Origin: Buddleja alternifolia
Lineage: Eukaryota > Streptophyta > Magnoliopsida > Lamiales > Scrophulariaceae
Length of the DNA stretch: 64,000 bases
Assembly: GCA_019426215.1 (NCBI GenBank)
Contig: CM033405.1
Coordinates: 30,596,199 to 30,660,198 of the forward strand
Direction: 5' to 3'
Below are positions 1 through 12,181 of this stretch, piece by piece (position 1 is the first letter of the stretch; the number at the start of each line of letters is the position of its first letter). The notes below the pieces were generated by a model. It did not search any database and had not been told where the DNA came from. It worked only from the letters and a program-made list of their open reading frames with translations. The position numbers were made by a program, and so were the translations under genes.

Positions 1-57
1 CCCTGAATTGCCTGATGCTATCTTGCTTTTTTGTTTCTTCAACCATCGTATTTCCAG

Positions 58-3000
58 GATGGGCTTCAAGAGTGTACTTCTCTGATAATGGATCAACAGC
101 AATAGAAATTGCTCTCAAAATGGCATTTCGCAAGTTCTTGAATGATAATAAAGTGCTCGTAGACCTTGTGAATGCTGATATTAATGGAAGATGTATGGAT
201 CTCAAGGTGAGTACAAGTATGCATTCCTGATCCAGAATAAGTATTGCTTAATTTAATGCAGTTCTCGTCCCCCCCCCCCCCCCCCCCCCCCACTCCAGAT
301 GAAAAACCTTGCTTAGTGCTCAGTTTCTCTTCAGTTTCGATTATGCTCCAATAGATGCTTTACGGTTGGCTTTGGTCTTTGTCAGTAAGTGTAACAGGAT
401 TCTTTTATTAGGTCTTCTTGTTTGATTTTTAAAAATATACAATTTTCTAATATGTGCAGCATTTCCTTTCTATTTCTCATTGTGGTTTGAGGGATTTTTA
501 GCTGCCTGTTGGAGTGATGGTGAATGTTTGAGCATTTCCGTTTGGATTCATTGTGGTTGGCTTCTATGATAATTAATAAAAGACATGATATTGTTAAACA
601 ACATTATGTCCTTTCTCCTAACCTTTAGTTGGTGCTAATCATGGAATTTTTCTTTTCTCTGACATAGGTTTTAGCTCTTAGAGGATCTTATCATGGTGAT
701 ACATTAGGTGCTATGGAAGCACAGGCACCTTCACCTTACACTGGCTTTCTCCAGCAACCCTGGTAAGTTGTTCTAATAAACGCATGTGTACAGTGTTTTC
801 TTTTAATGCAAATGCTTTAAGTGGTATTTGCTATTGCATACTTTTCCATTAAATTTAATACTTTTCCTGAAATTGATCTCTAACACAAACCTTTTTTATC
901 TGCCTTTGCTAATATGCCTTTAGATCTATAGTAGTACTTCTTTGATTCAGTTTATTTAGTTTTGAAACAAAAAGTTGTAATTTTTTCTGTTGGAATTTCT
1001 TGTTGAGACGAACAAGCATTTCCTGATTATAAGTTTCAAACAGCTTATTCCGTACCAACTTTCTGTTAGCTTCTAGTGAGTGAGTATATTTTTAAAATTT
1101 CAAACATATGGATTCAATTATTATAGACAAGGAAAATCAAAATGCTGTCATTTGAACTGATTAGTTCGCCGTTCCTACTTAAAATGACTTCAGTTGTAGA
1201 GATTAGAGGATCTTGTGAAGTTTTAGTGCCCGTAAGGTTTTGGATACAGGTAATATACCTCCAGTTTGTCACACAACTAGCCCAATATCAAACTTGTTTT
1301 GTAGGTCATGACCAGTGGCAGCTCCACTGTCGTGATAGCCTTCAGAAAGGTAGTCATTGGTTATTATTTGGTGTTTCTGTACTTTTACCTTTCGTCGATA
1401 GGCTAAAATTGCATATTGTACCAGTGTTTTACACTTCCCTATGTCTCACTGGAACGGGCTACCTTTTACAGCCTGTGCAATGCCGTTTAATAAAGTAATA
1501 GTCTGTGCTTAAGGAAACTGTTAAAGAATCTTGGGTGGAATTTGGTAATAATGAATCATTGAACTTAACAGGTACAGCGGAAGAGGTCTTTTCCTAGATC
1601 CACCAACAGTTTCCATGTATAGTGGTATCTGGGAAGTTTGCCTCCCTGAGAAGATGGAATCTGAGAAAAGAGGACAAGAATGTGTCTGTAAGAGAAGTAT
1701 TTCATTGCGATATCACCAAATATCTCATTTCACTGATTTTTTTACTTTAAATTACTTCCTTATAGATAATGGTTGGACTCTCTTGTAGCTTTCAGTTCAC
1801 GTGATGAAATTTTCAAGAGGAGCCGAGATGGTACAAGTCTGGCTAGTCTTTACAGGTCATTCATATTACAAGACTTGCAGTTGCTTTCAGATTCTAATGG
1901 CCTTTCCCATATTGGAGCTTTGATTATTGAGCCAGGCAAGAACAGTTTTTTATTGTTCTTTAATTTGTAATCATTGCAAGTTTCATTAAGCTTTTTTTTA
2001 TAATCTTGTTGGAGTTTAAAGTCTTTTGGTTGAATTGCTTCCTTTTTTGGGGGTTTTAAGAGTATTATCAAGACGATCAGGTAGTAGTCACTACTAGGAA
2101 GGGGAGCCACTTCCGTTAGAATGTGATATTGGGTGGGCTGTGGGTGTGCTTTGATTTGAATTAGTCATGCTCAACGACACATTTCCTTATGAAAACCGCA
2201 GCAATTTGTATAGGAATCACAAATATATTGCTAATGTTACAGAATAAGTTCCTCAGAAAGCTTTTTTTTTTTCTGATAAGAAGAAACTAAGGCTTTGTTT
2301 GTTTAGTTTTTGAGTTCAAATCTTGAAAATTTCTCGGGGAATGTGTACTGCGAATGTTCATGTGAATTTGATATGATGTGTTGGTGTGTTTGTTTATATT
2401 TTTAAAATATGGTTGAAATTTGTAAAATGTCTCAAATCAATAATGAGTAGTTGATGCGTGATAGGTTAAATGATTGTAAAGTATGAAAGAGGAAGAGAAA
2501 AGTATTGTAAAGTAAATGAATATTGATTGATGATTGTGTGAAATGGTGGATGTAGTGATTGATAGGTAGTTATATTGGACAATGGGAAAGTGAATTTGAG
2601 AAAAGGTGTATTTGGTTGAAAATTGTGTGTAGTGTGGATTTTTAAGATTTTGTGATTCAAAATACTGAAAATAGGAACTGAAAACCTTAACAAACAAGGC
2701 CCAGGACTCTATCTTGCCAAGAATTCACATCCTATTACACTGGTGAAACTTTATTTGTAAAGCTATATATTTCTGTATGAAATGACTTCACTATATTATT
2801 GTGAGAATACCGACTTAAGCTAATTTGATGCTCTCTTATTATACTGTTGTTATTCAAGTTTGAGATTTCGTGCGCTTATGAGTGCTTCATTCATCACCTT
2901 ATATAAAGCTGGGATATGTTACATGCTTTTAATTGCAATAAATTACAGTTGTACAGGGTGCTGGTGGAATGCAAATGATTGATCCACTGTATCAGCGTAT

Positions 3001-6000
3001 ACTTGTTACAGAATGCAAAAGTCGGAAAATTCCTGTTATTTTTGATGAGGTTTTTACAGGATTCTGGCGACTGGGGAGAGAGGTTAGCATGCAATGTATT
3101 CATTTGGAGTATTGAATTACATTTCTGCTTGAAATTATTTGATCAGACCATAGCTTTTAATCAGACTGCTGCAGAAATGCTATGGTGTCAGCCAGATATT
3201 GCCTGTTTTGCAAAGCTGATGACAGGTGGCGTTATACCCTTGGCTGCTACATTAGCATCAGATGCTGTTTTTGAAGCATTTACTGGAGACTCGAAGGTGA
3301 GTAATACATGAGTTGAATATATACGGATCAATGCAGACTTTTCTAGTGCACAAGCACATAGAAAAGATGATTTACATTTGAAATAATGTTGAAATGCGTA
3401 TCACCAACTTCTATATTAAATTTATGCTTAAATTGCATGTAACCTTTTCTTTTCATAAACTGAAACATTTTACTTCAGTGGCACGTAACCGATGAATATC
3501 TTTTACATGAGTGGGCACGAAGCTATTATTCACAATTCTCATGTACAGTTTCATTTTCTTTTGAGAACTTTTATTTACTCAATGATCCATCTCCAGGTAT
3601 CAATTGAATCTTATGTGTCTTATATGTACTAAGAAACTATTTAAAAATGTTAGAAAGTTGGCATCTATGTCCTTTTCTTTTCCAGAATTCTCTTTGTTTA
3701 TTTGCAGTAAATTCTGTTGTTCCTCCCCTCTTTTCTGGACAAGTGTTTTGGCCATTTCCCAAAGGTCTATTTAACGCTCTGTAGTGTACTGCCATATCAT
3801 ATCAGATAAATGTATAAAGACTCCTACATGACACAGTATAAAACAATCACTACTTCTGTTAGAATTTGACTAGAAAATAATAAACTAAAGAGGAAATAAG
3901 AAAATGAAAAATTGCATACAATAATAGTCAGAAAAAGCAGTTTTTCGTGGATTTGCTTCAGTGTTTGGTTTTAATTCAGTTTCTGATCAAGTTCTGTCTT
4001 GCATGATTTTGTTTAAATATTACCTAACTTTCATTGCTTCTTGCAGATTTGAGCATTTTGCATGCTTCGGATTAGAATTCTGATATCTCTATTATGATTT
4101 CAGCTTAAGGCCCTATTGCACGGCCACTCATATTCTGCTCATGCCATGGGGTGTACGGCTGCTGTGAAGTCAATCAAATGGTTCAAGGACCATAAGAGAA
4201 ACATGAATTTGATATCTGAATCAAGATTGCTTCAGGAGGTAGGCGAATTATCCTTTTTTCCAAAACGGTCTTATGCTATCATACTAGTTCACATGTTTTC
4301 GAAGAATCGTAGGGCTTGTTTGTTTATGTTTTCAAATACCATCTTCTGTTTTCTGGATCACCATTTTCTGAAAGTCACCATTACAAATCATTTTCAACCA
4401 AATCACCTTTTTTCAATTTCATTTTCTCATTCACCTTTATAACTACCTTTTAATGAATGCATTCATCCCTTTCACACTCTCTCTCATCAGTAATTACATG
4501 CTCCAACTATTGTTTCTTTTCTCTTACTTTACTATTTTTTTAATTACATAATAATTACCAAAATAACTAAAAATCAATCATTTTATGCATCATACATCAA
4601 CCAATCATTTTTTATTTGACATATTTTCCTATTTCCAACCATTTTCTAAAGGCGTAAACCAACATAATACACATCACATTTTCACACGAATACCCACAAT
4701 ATACATTTCCCAAAAAATGTTAAGAATATTTACTCAAAAACATAAACAAAGAAAGCCGTAGAAATTCTATTGATATACTTGCACAAACGATCTGATCAGC
4801 ACCTTTTTTTCCTGATGCTTTCTATACTAGAAAAGGTGAAGGTTCATATGATGTTAATTAATATACTATGACTAATTGGCATCGATGCACTGAGATGCTT
4901 CACACTATTATATTTAGTGCTAATTGAAGAAGAAAATAAAAGATATGCTTTTAAATTTGTTTTAATTTCTCTAAAATTGATGCATGATTGCTCCCTAATT
5001 TTAGCAATCAGGAACACTGTGTCCCTAAAATTGTTCCTCTCTCTTCCAACATTTGCAGTTGTGGGATCCAAACCTAGTATTGCAAATCTCGTTAAGTCCA
5101 GCAGTTCATAGAGTGGTAGCACTGGGAACTCTTTGTGCCATTGAACTTCTAGCTGAAGGCAGTGATGCTGGGTAATACTATCTGACTCAAGAGTCCTCTT
5201 TCATGCTTTAACCAAGTTATATCAAAGTTCACAAAAATGTTGTCGTTTACCTAATGAATTAAAAAGGTGGCCTCGTTGTTTCTTGCAGTATTAGAAAGAA
5301 ACATATATTTTCTCGTGATCTTTTTATGTTGCTGATTTCCTAGTTATTTAAAACTTTTGGTTTGCTGTTCTATTACGTTGTCAAACAAAATTAAGAAGCA
5401 AGACATATACAAAATTAAGAAACATAGGTTTGAAAGTCCATTTATAATGTTATTCGTTTGCTAATTAAATATGAATGGGCTTTGAAATAAGTCATATCTC
5501 CAAAAAAATTCATTTTGGTGAAGTGCACATTTAGTGACTATTGCATTTTATTTTCTGCATTTCTCCAACAAGTCATTTAATGTAATTTCACCAAACACAC
5601 TGCATTTCTAGACGCACTTATTGAAATGCCCATTGTGAAAGTCCATTCCACAATTGGATTTATTACTTGAGAAGTGGATCCAAACACCGCCTCTGATATT
5701 TGTTCTATGGACATTGACAATGCTAAGTTTTAAGTACTTAATCTTGTATAATTGCTAATCAAATCATTTATTCCCGTTTGCGTTAAAATAACTTTTACAG
5801 TTCCCTTTGCCCTATTATAGAGACGTTTCTCCATTGATATTTATAAAATTCAGATGTATGAAATCAATGTTTTACATGTTACGCATAATTCGTTGGTAGT
5901 AATTACACTTTAACTTCAATACATTGGAGATTACTTGTATGGAGGCTCATCAATCTGTTCCTGCATAGTTCATGTTTACCTTCTGTATAAAAAATCTTAT

Positions 6001-6198
6001 GAATGTTCCATAAAACACAGTTATGGTTCGACGTATGCAAGTTCTCTGCTGAAGAAGCTCTGTGAGGATGGCATCTATATGAGGCCACTGGGTAATGTCA
6101 TTTATCTTATGTGTGGGCCCTGCACGTCTCCGGGTGTCTGCCTTACCATTCTGCAGAAAGTTTATAGCAGAATTCAGGAGTTTGGCCAAACAGAATAA
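58..6198 (+). CDS. BIO1: DAPA aminotransferase half of BIO3-BIO1, nine 3' exons (5' end outside window)
   Basis: Class III PLP-dependent aminotransferase that turns 7-keto-8-aminopelargonate into 7,8-diaminopelargonate using SAM as amino donor; in plants it is fused to dethiobiotin synthetase (BIO3) and is mitochondrial. Exons read by eye: 58-206, 668-762, 1572-1687, 1789-1935, 2949-3082, 3165-3296, 4104-4238, 5059-5171, 6021-6198; phases agree at every junction and no stop interrupts the roughly 399 codons. Seen: SDNGSTAIEIALK in exon 1, RGSYHGDTLGAMEAQAP in exon 2, the PLP-binding Asp in FDEVFTGFWRLG (exon 5), the Schiff-base Lys in CFAKLMTGG (exon 6), HGHSYSAHAMGC (exon 7) and RPLGNVIYLMCGPCTSP near the end; TAA at 6196-6198. 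All introns are GT-AG except 1936-2948, which starts GC. The BIO3 half and the first BIO1 exons are not in the window. It is the only host gene here that looks functional. Confidence 0.93.
269..291. repeat. Poly-C tract of 23 bases in the BIO1 intron
   Basis: An uninterrupted run of 23 C residues lies 63 bp downstream of an exon end, inside the intron 207-667. Such long G/C homopolymers are rare in AT-rich plant introns. It may be hypervariable, and its exact length is prone to sequencing error. Confidence 0.9.
1936..2948 (+). other. GC-AG intron of BIO1
   Basis: The exon before it ends GAGCCAG and the intron opens GCAAG; the next exon begins TTGTACAGGG after TTACAG. Only this junction gives IEPVVQGAGG in frame, a conserved aminotransferase stretch. 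GC-AG introns are a known minority class in plants and are often alternatively spliced. This one also holds a MITE-like insertion at about 2291-2702. Confidence 0.8.
2291..2702. mobile_element. MITE-like insertion in the GC-AG intron
   Basis: The left end reads GGCTTTGTTTGTTTAG and the right end, reverse-complemented, reads GGGCCTTGTTTGTTAAGG, forming imperfect terminal inverted repeats around about 410 bp of AT-rich non-coding DNA. The ends resemble the GGGCCTGTTTGG class of PIF/Harbinger or hAT MITEs. No clean target-site duplication is visible, so the superfamily is not assigned. Confidence 0.55.
4312..4757. mobile_element. MITE-like insertion in a BIO1 intron
   Basis: The left end is GGGCTTGTTTGTTTATGTTTT; the right end, reverse-complemented, is GGCTTTCTTTGTTTATGTTTTT. 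About 446 bp of non-coding sequence lies between. GTA flanks both ends and could be the target duplication. The left 50 bp recur as a fragment at 25262-25311, so this is a repeated family. Confidence 0.6.
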
Positions 6199-7291
6199 TA
6201 AGGGAATAGGTTTACTCTAATTACCTTTTGTTTCTTCCCTCACCGTAAATTGTTGCTATTTTACCTAAGCTATTAACTCAGCAGGTTAATTCTATACTTT
6301 ATTTTTGATCTTTTCTGTTTTTTGGTTGGCCGATAATACTCATTTTGTTTCTGTTGTTTGTCTACATGTTTGTGGCGGGTCGGTCAGTCCCTATACTCCT
6401 CCATATGCATGATTTTCAATGTATGAAACACACCTATAGAGCATAAATGATTAGGGAAGCATTTTACGTTTGAATTAAATTTTTAGGAAAATAGTTTTTA
6501 GGTATAAAAACAATAACCTATCTAAACTATTCGTGTTTTTACATTTTTCTTTATAAATTTTTTTCTCTTACACTTTCTTATTAGAACTACACGGATTTTT
6601 ACGAATTTTTATATTTTACATTTTTTGGTGGAATTTTCGCCGGGATTCCATCATATACATCGCATGTTACCCTTTTAAGGGTAAAAATGATATTTTACGG
6701 CCTTTGTGGTTCATTATTTTAACCCTTTTAAGTTGAAATGATATTTTAAATTGTACAAGTTAATCACAAGAAAAATATAGTTTCGATTGGTAAAATGTCA
6801 ACTTTAGTCTTAAAAGGGTAACACGATGTATCATGTATGTGATGGAATAATGTCGAATATTCCATGAAAAGTGTTAAAATATAAATTTTGCCAGAACTTG
6901 TGTAGTTCAGATGAGAAAGTGCACCAAAAAAAAGTTTATATAAAAAAAGTGTGAAAATTCGATAAGTTTGGATGAGTTATTGTTTTTACCCCTAATTTTT
7001 ATCATAACCTTTCAAAAATGCCAAAACCTATTCTGTTCCTCATCTGTAACTATAACTATAACTACTACTATAAAAGTATGAATGTTAAAGAATGATTTAC
7101 ATTTGTTTACTTTTTTGTAAAGACCAGAATATCCCTACATAAATATTGTGCTAGGAAGAAAGAAAGATTGATTATGTAAATAAATTGATTGTATTAAAAT
7201 AAAATTAATATAGCCTCCTCAAAAAATTTAATGTTTTTAATTGTACACACTATTATAATAAATGAGTTACTATATTCATTGTATACGCTTA
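6199..7291 (+). other. BIO1 3' UTR and downstream flank (copy 1 of a repeated segment)
   Basis: No gene is visible. The stretch includes the presumed 3' UTR. Landmarks such as GTCTACATGTTTGTGGCGGGT, TAGAGCATAAATGA and TTAGGAAAATAGTTT recur in the same order at 30.9-31.3, 40.6-41.0 and 50.0-50.3 kb. A fold-back insertion occupies 6501-6992. Confidence 0.7.
6501..6992. mobile_element. Fold-back MITE of about 490 bp downstream of BIO1
   Basis: The left end begins GGTATAAAAACAATAACC and the right end, reverse-complemented, begins GGGGTAAAAACAATAACTC; the arms stay similar for about 45 bp. TA flanks both sides, which would fit a Tc1/mariner-type duplication. The paralogous segment at about 40.94 kb lacks this sequence and runs directly from AAAATAGTTTGTAT into TATAACCTTTC, giving an empty site. 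Confidence 0.65.
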
Positions 7292-8043
7292 GGGCCTGTT
7301 TGGTAACCCTATTGTTTTGAGTTTTTTTGTTTTTGTTTCAAGAATACCGGAAACAGGACGTAAAATCGTGTTTGGTAAAATTGTTTCTGTTTTCTCTTTT
7401 TTATCAACGTTTTTAAATTTGATAAAAAAAGTGCAAACACAAAAAAGGTGTTTTGCAAAAATATTGAAACAGTTTTCAGCATGAGGAAAAGACGGCACTT
7501 ACAGAAGATCCTCTATTGAATCCCGTCAAGCCCCAACAATTTCTTATTTCTTAAAACCCTCATACTCCACACTCCAAAGATTTATCTCAGTATTCTTAAA
7601 ACTCTAAAACTCATATCAAAGGCAGCACCATCGCGAGTGAAATAGGTAGAAAAACATAAGGTAAAATCTCCTCTTCTCTGTGGATTTCTTCTTCCCTCCG
7701 CTCTGTTTATATAGTTTTTCTTATTATGTTCAAGTCATACATATTACATGTCAGCTCAATTTACGCTAAATTAGAATTTGGATTTGGTTTAATTTCATGG
7801 TTGTGTGGCTTGATGGGTGGGTGCTCAGAAGGATGCCGGCCATAAATATTGATAAGTTTTGACTAGAGCCCATTAAATAGAATTATTTAAATATAGTTGG
7901 TTTGGTTTCAAACTTAATGATCCAACCAAAAGGATGAAAGGTTCAGAAATTTTTAAGTTGTAGTACAAGTTTCATCTGCAAGATCCTCACTTTGTTTATT
8001 AACGTTAAAAATCAAATGATGAAACTGAATAAAGGTATATATT

Positions 8044-8323
8044 TGTTATGAAATAACCCCAAATATTATGAAATATATACAAATATTTCTAAAGTAGAGA
8101 GACTAGAGAATTAAGAAGAGAATTCTTTCTTTGATTTTGGTGTATTTCTCAATACAATGGCAAAACCTATTTATAGGCACAAAACAAGATCAAATATTGA
8201 TTACAAAATGAGGTAATGGAATTGTAGGTGAATCCACTAAATGAGATATTGGAGTTGTAGGTGAATCCACTAAATTATGTATTGGAGTTGTATGGACATC
8301 CACTTAATGAATTATTCATAACA
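8044..8323 (-). repeat. 3' LTR of the young copia element
   Basis: This 280-bp LTR is bounded by TGTTATG and ATAACA. It contains three related GGAGTTGTA/GGAATTGTA-GGTGAATCCACTAAAT-type repeats. It is 99% identical by eye to the copy at 13683-13962. Confidence 0.93.
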
Positions 8324-8332
8324 CTCCCCCTT
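8324..8332 (-). other. Polypurine tract of the young copia element
   Basis: On the minus strand CCAAGGGGGAG directly precedes the 3' LTR, the usual plus-strand priming site for reverse transcription. Confidence 0.75.
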
Positions 8333-8538
8333 GGATGTCCATCACTTAAGAATATGTCTCGTTAAAACCTTACTAGGAAAAACCCAATGGGACAAAAACC
8401 TAGTGAAGGAAAAAGAGTACATATCAATACGCAATCAGATGCTGCCTCATTAAAAACCTTACCAGGAAAACCCAGTGGGAAAAACCTTGGTTAAGGGAAA
8501 AAGAGTGCGGCGCGTATTATTTCCCCTTCATGACAATA

Positions 8539-11500
8539 TCAGTCAAGATCTTTAAGTCTACGTACTCCAATATTGTAGACTAGTTTTTCAAACGTTGCTG
8601 TGGGAAGTGCCTTGGTGAACAAATCAGCAAGATTATCACTGGAACGGATTTGTTGAACATTAATATCACCATTCTTCTGAAGATCATGAGTGAAAAAGAA
8701 CTTTGGTGAAATATGTTTTGTTCTATCTCCTTTAATGTACCCTTCTTTCAATTGTGTGATACATGCGGAATTATCTTCATATAAGATCGTCGGGATCATT
8801 TTTCCAGAAGATAAACCACAAATCCCTCGAATGTGTTGAATCATGGATCTTAACCAAACACATTCTCGACTTGCCTCATGAATAGCCAAGATTTCTGCAT
8901 GATTAGATGATGTGGCCGATATAGTTTGTTTCATAGATCGCCATGAAATGGCTGTGCCACCACATGTAAATAAATAGCCCGTTTGTGAACGACCATTATG
9001 AGGATCAGACATATATCCAGCATCTGCATATCCAACCAATTCGGACTTGGGTACATTGAAATAAAACAAACCCATATCGAGTGTTCCTCTAAGGCAGCGG
9101 AGTACCTGTTTAACCCCATTCCAATGCCTTCGTGTAGGAGAAGAACTATATCTTGCTAATAGATTAACAGTGAATGCTATATCAGGTCGAGTATGACAAG
9201 CAAGATACATTAGTGCACCGATTGCACTTAGATATGGTACTTCAGGACCAAGTAGTTCTTCATCACTTTCTTGAGGTCGAAAAGGATCTTTGTTCACATC
9301 TAGTGACCTTACGACCATCGGGGTGCTCAATGGATGTGATTTATCCATATAGAATCGTTTTAGCACCTTTGATATATAAGCGTCTTGATATACAAAAATT
9401 CCGTTCTTTAAATATTCAATTTGCAACCCAAGGCAAAATTTTGTTCTTCCAAGATCTTTCATCTCAAATTCTTTCTTTAAGCAATTAACAGTTTTTGAAA
9501 TCTCTTCAGGAGTTCCAACGATATTTAAATCGTCAACATAAACTGTAATTATAACAAACTCATTTCTAGATCTTTTCATGAAAATACAAGGACAAATTTG
9601 ATCATTCTTATATCCTTCCTTCAACAAATATTCACTGAGACGATTATACCACATTCGTCCAGATTGTTTCAGTCCATACAATGACTTACTTAATTTAATT
9701 GAATAATGTTCTCGAGAACTTGATTTATATGCTTCAGGCATATTAAATCCTTCAGGGATTTTCATATATATATATCATTATCAAGCGAGCCATACAAATA
9801 GGCTGTAATAACATCCATTAGACGCAAATCAAGTTTTTCATGCACTGCCAGACTTATTATATAACGAAAAGTAGTTGCATCCACCACAGGAGAATAAGTC
9901 TCCTCATAATCTATGCCAGGTCGTTGCGAAAACCCTTGGGCAACAAGACGTGCCTTATATCTTACAATTTCATTTTTCTCATTTCGTTTTCGCACAAATA
10001 CCCATTTGTATCCTACTGGCTTTACATCTTCAGGTGTACGGACTACAGGTCCAAAAACTTTTCGTTTTTCAAGCGAGTTTAACTCTGCCCCCATTGTGTC
10101 TTTCCATTTTGGCCAATCATTTCTTTGTCGACATTCATTAACAGACTTTGGTTCTTGATCCTCATTATCATTCATCATATTTAGCGCTACATTATATGCA
10201 AATTTATCATCAACGTTGACTTCATTTCGATTCCATCGTTTCCCGTTCATAACATAATCGATTGAGATCTCATTATTTTCACAATTTTCAGGTACCTGAG
10301 GTTCTTCTGGAACCGAAATATTAGTTATGACTAGGGACTCTTCTGGAGTTATTTTATCCTCGATTAGACCATCTTGATTCCTAGCTCCTTTTCTTTTTCG
10401 AGGATGACTATCTTTGGAACCGATAGGTCTACCACGCTTCAGGCGTGCAGTAGACTCATTACTTTGACCTTCAGGGACAACAATTCTTACTGGAGCATTA
10501 ACAGCTGGTACATGTGACTTAGTCACTTTTTTTAGGTCAGTAAATGCGTCTGGCAGTTGGTTAGCTAAACCTTGCAAGTGAATTATCTTTTGAACTTCCA
10601 GTTCACTTTGTTTTGTTCGAGGATCAAGATGAGATAAAGATAATTCATTCCAACTAATTTTCTTTTCCAGCTGCTTATTTTCTCCCCCTAATGTTGGGAA
10701 ATCTGATTCATCAAAATGACAATCAGCAAATCGAGCCGTAAATAAATCTCCAGTCAATGGCTCTAGATACTTTATTATCGATGGAGACTCGAATCCAACA
10801 TATATTCCCAATTTCCTTTGAGGACCCATCTTAGTGCGTTGTGGTGGAGCAATTGGAACATATACCGCACATCCAAAAATTCTTAGATGGGAAATATTTG
10901 GTTCCTGACCAAAAACCAAGTGTAATGGGGAGAACTTATGATAACTTGTTGGCCTTATGCGAATAAGTGCTGCTGCATGCAAAATAGCATGTCCCCAACA
11001 AGAAATAGGAAGTTTTGATCTCATAAGTAAAGGTCTTGCAATTAACTGCAGATGCTTAATAAACGATTCTGCTAGACCGTTTTGTGTATGAACATGTGCT
11101 ACAGGATGTTCAACATCAATTCCAATAGACATACAATAGTCATTGAACGTTTTGGAAGTAAATTCACCCGCATTATCAAGGCGTATCTTCTTAATTGGAT
11201 AATCAGAAAAATGTGCTCGTAGTCTAATCAATTGAGCAAGCAATCTCGCAAACGCCAGGTTGCGAGTTGATAGCAAAGATACATGTGACCACCTTGTTGA
11301 TGCATCAATTAAAACCATAAAATATCTAAATGGTCCACACGACGGGTGTATTGGTCCACAAATATCACCTTGAATACGTTCCAAAAACGTAAGAGATTCA
11401 CTTCCTACTTTTGTTGTTGATGGTCGAATAATCAACTTTCCTTGTGAACAAGCAGCACATGAGAACTCATTCGATTGAAGAATCTGCTGGCTCTTCAATG

Positions 11501-12041
11501 GATGACCACATGAATTCTCAATTATATTTCGCATCATAATTGATCCGGGATGGCCCAACCGGTCATGCCAAATAACAAACTTATTTTGATTTGTAAACTT
11601 CTGGTTTACGATAACATGTGTTTCAATAGTAGATATATACGTGTAGTACAAACCGGAAGACAATGCTGGCAACTTTTCTAATATACATTTGTTACCAGAT
11701 ATTGTATTAGTGATGTAAAGATACTCAATATTGCCATCACTTGTTGTCTCAATATGATATCCATTTCGGCGGATATCTTTGAAGCTTAGTAAATTTCTTT
11801 GAGACTTAGTAGAATATAAGGCTTCATCAATATAAAATTGTGTTCCTCCGGGTAACAATATATTAGCTCTGCCGGAGCCTTCAATTAATTTTGCACTACC
11901 CGATATAGTACTAACATTGGCTTCTTGCATTACTAAATAAGAGAAGTATTTTTTATTCTTGAGAATGGTGTGAGTTGTGGCACTATCAGCGAGACACATA
12001 TCTTCATTATTGATGTTGTTGCTGATCGAGTAAATACTCAT
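8539..12041 (-). pseudogene. Copia pol polyprotein with one frameshift
   Basis: Part 1 (9762-12041, 759 residues): protease-like LADSATTHT, GAG-pre-integrase WHDRLGHPG, integrase with Asp (GDICGPIH), Asp (LDNAGEF) and Glu (AESF), then the RT N-terminus YKARLVAQGFSQRPG. Part 2 (8539-9765, 408 residues): the rest of RT with the catalytic YVDDLNIVG, RNase H with GYADAGYMSD and YEDNSACI, ending DLFTKALP. The parts meet in an AT run (9763-9775); an extra AT pair would explain the stop after DNDIYI and restart at MKIPEGF. Everything else is open. A 140-bp gap separates gag from pol. Confidence 0.88.
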
Positions 12042-12181
12042 TCTTTATTGAAACATAAAAAGAAATAAATCAATACCAAACAATATTATTTAATATAAGA
12101 AACGACAATCATATGAATAAATAGGAAAACAACATGCTTAAATATTTATTTATAAAGTACTAGAATTAAAACTTAACAAAT

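Noticed and set aside
1142..1498. 118-codon open frame in a BIO1 intron
   Set aside because: No recognised protein similarity; it lies within the intron between exons 2 and 3, whose phases match without it.
3470..3600. Extra BIO1 exon candidate in the intron 3297-4103
   Set aside because: Exons ending at 3296 and starting at 4104 join in phase to give GDSK-LKALLHGH, which is the expected protein, so no extra exon is needed.
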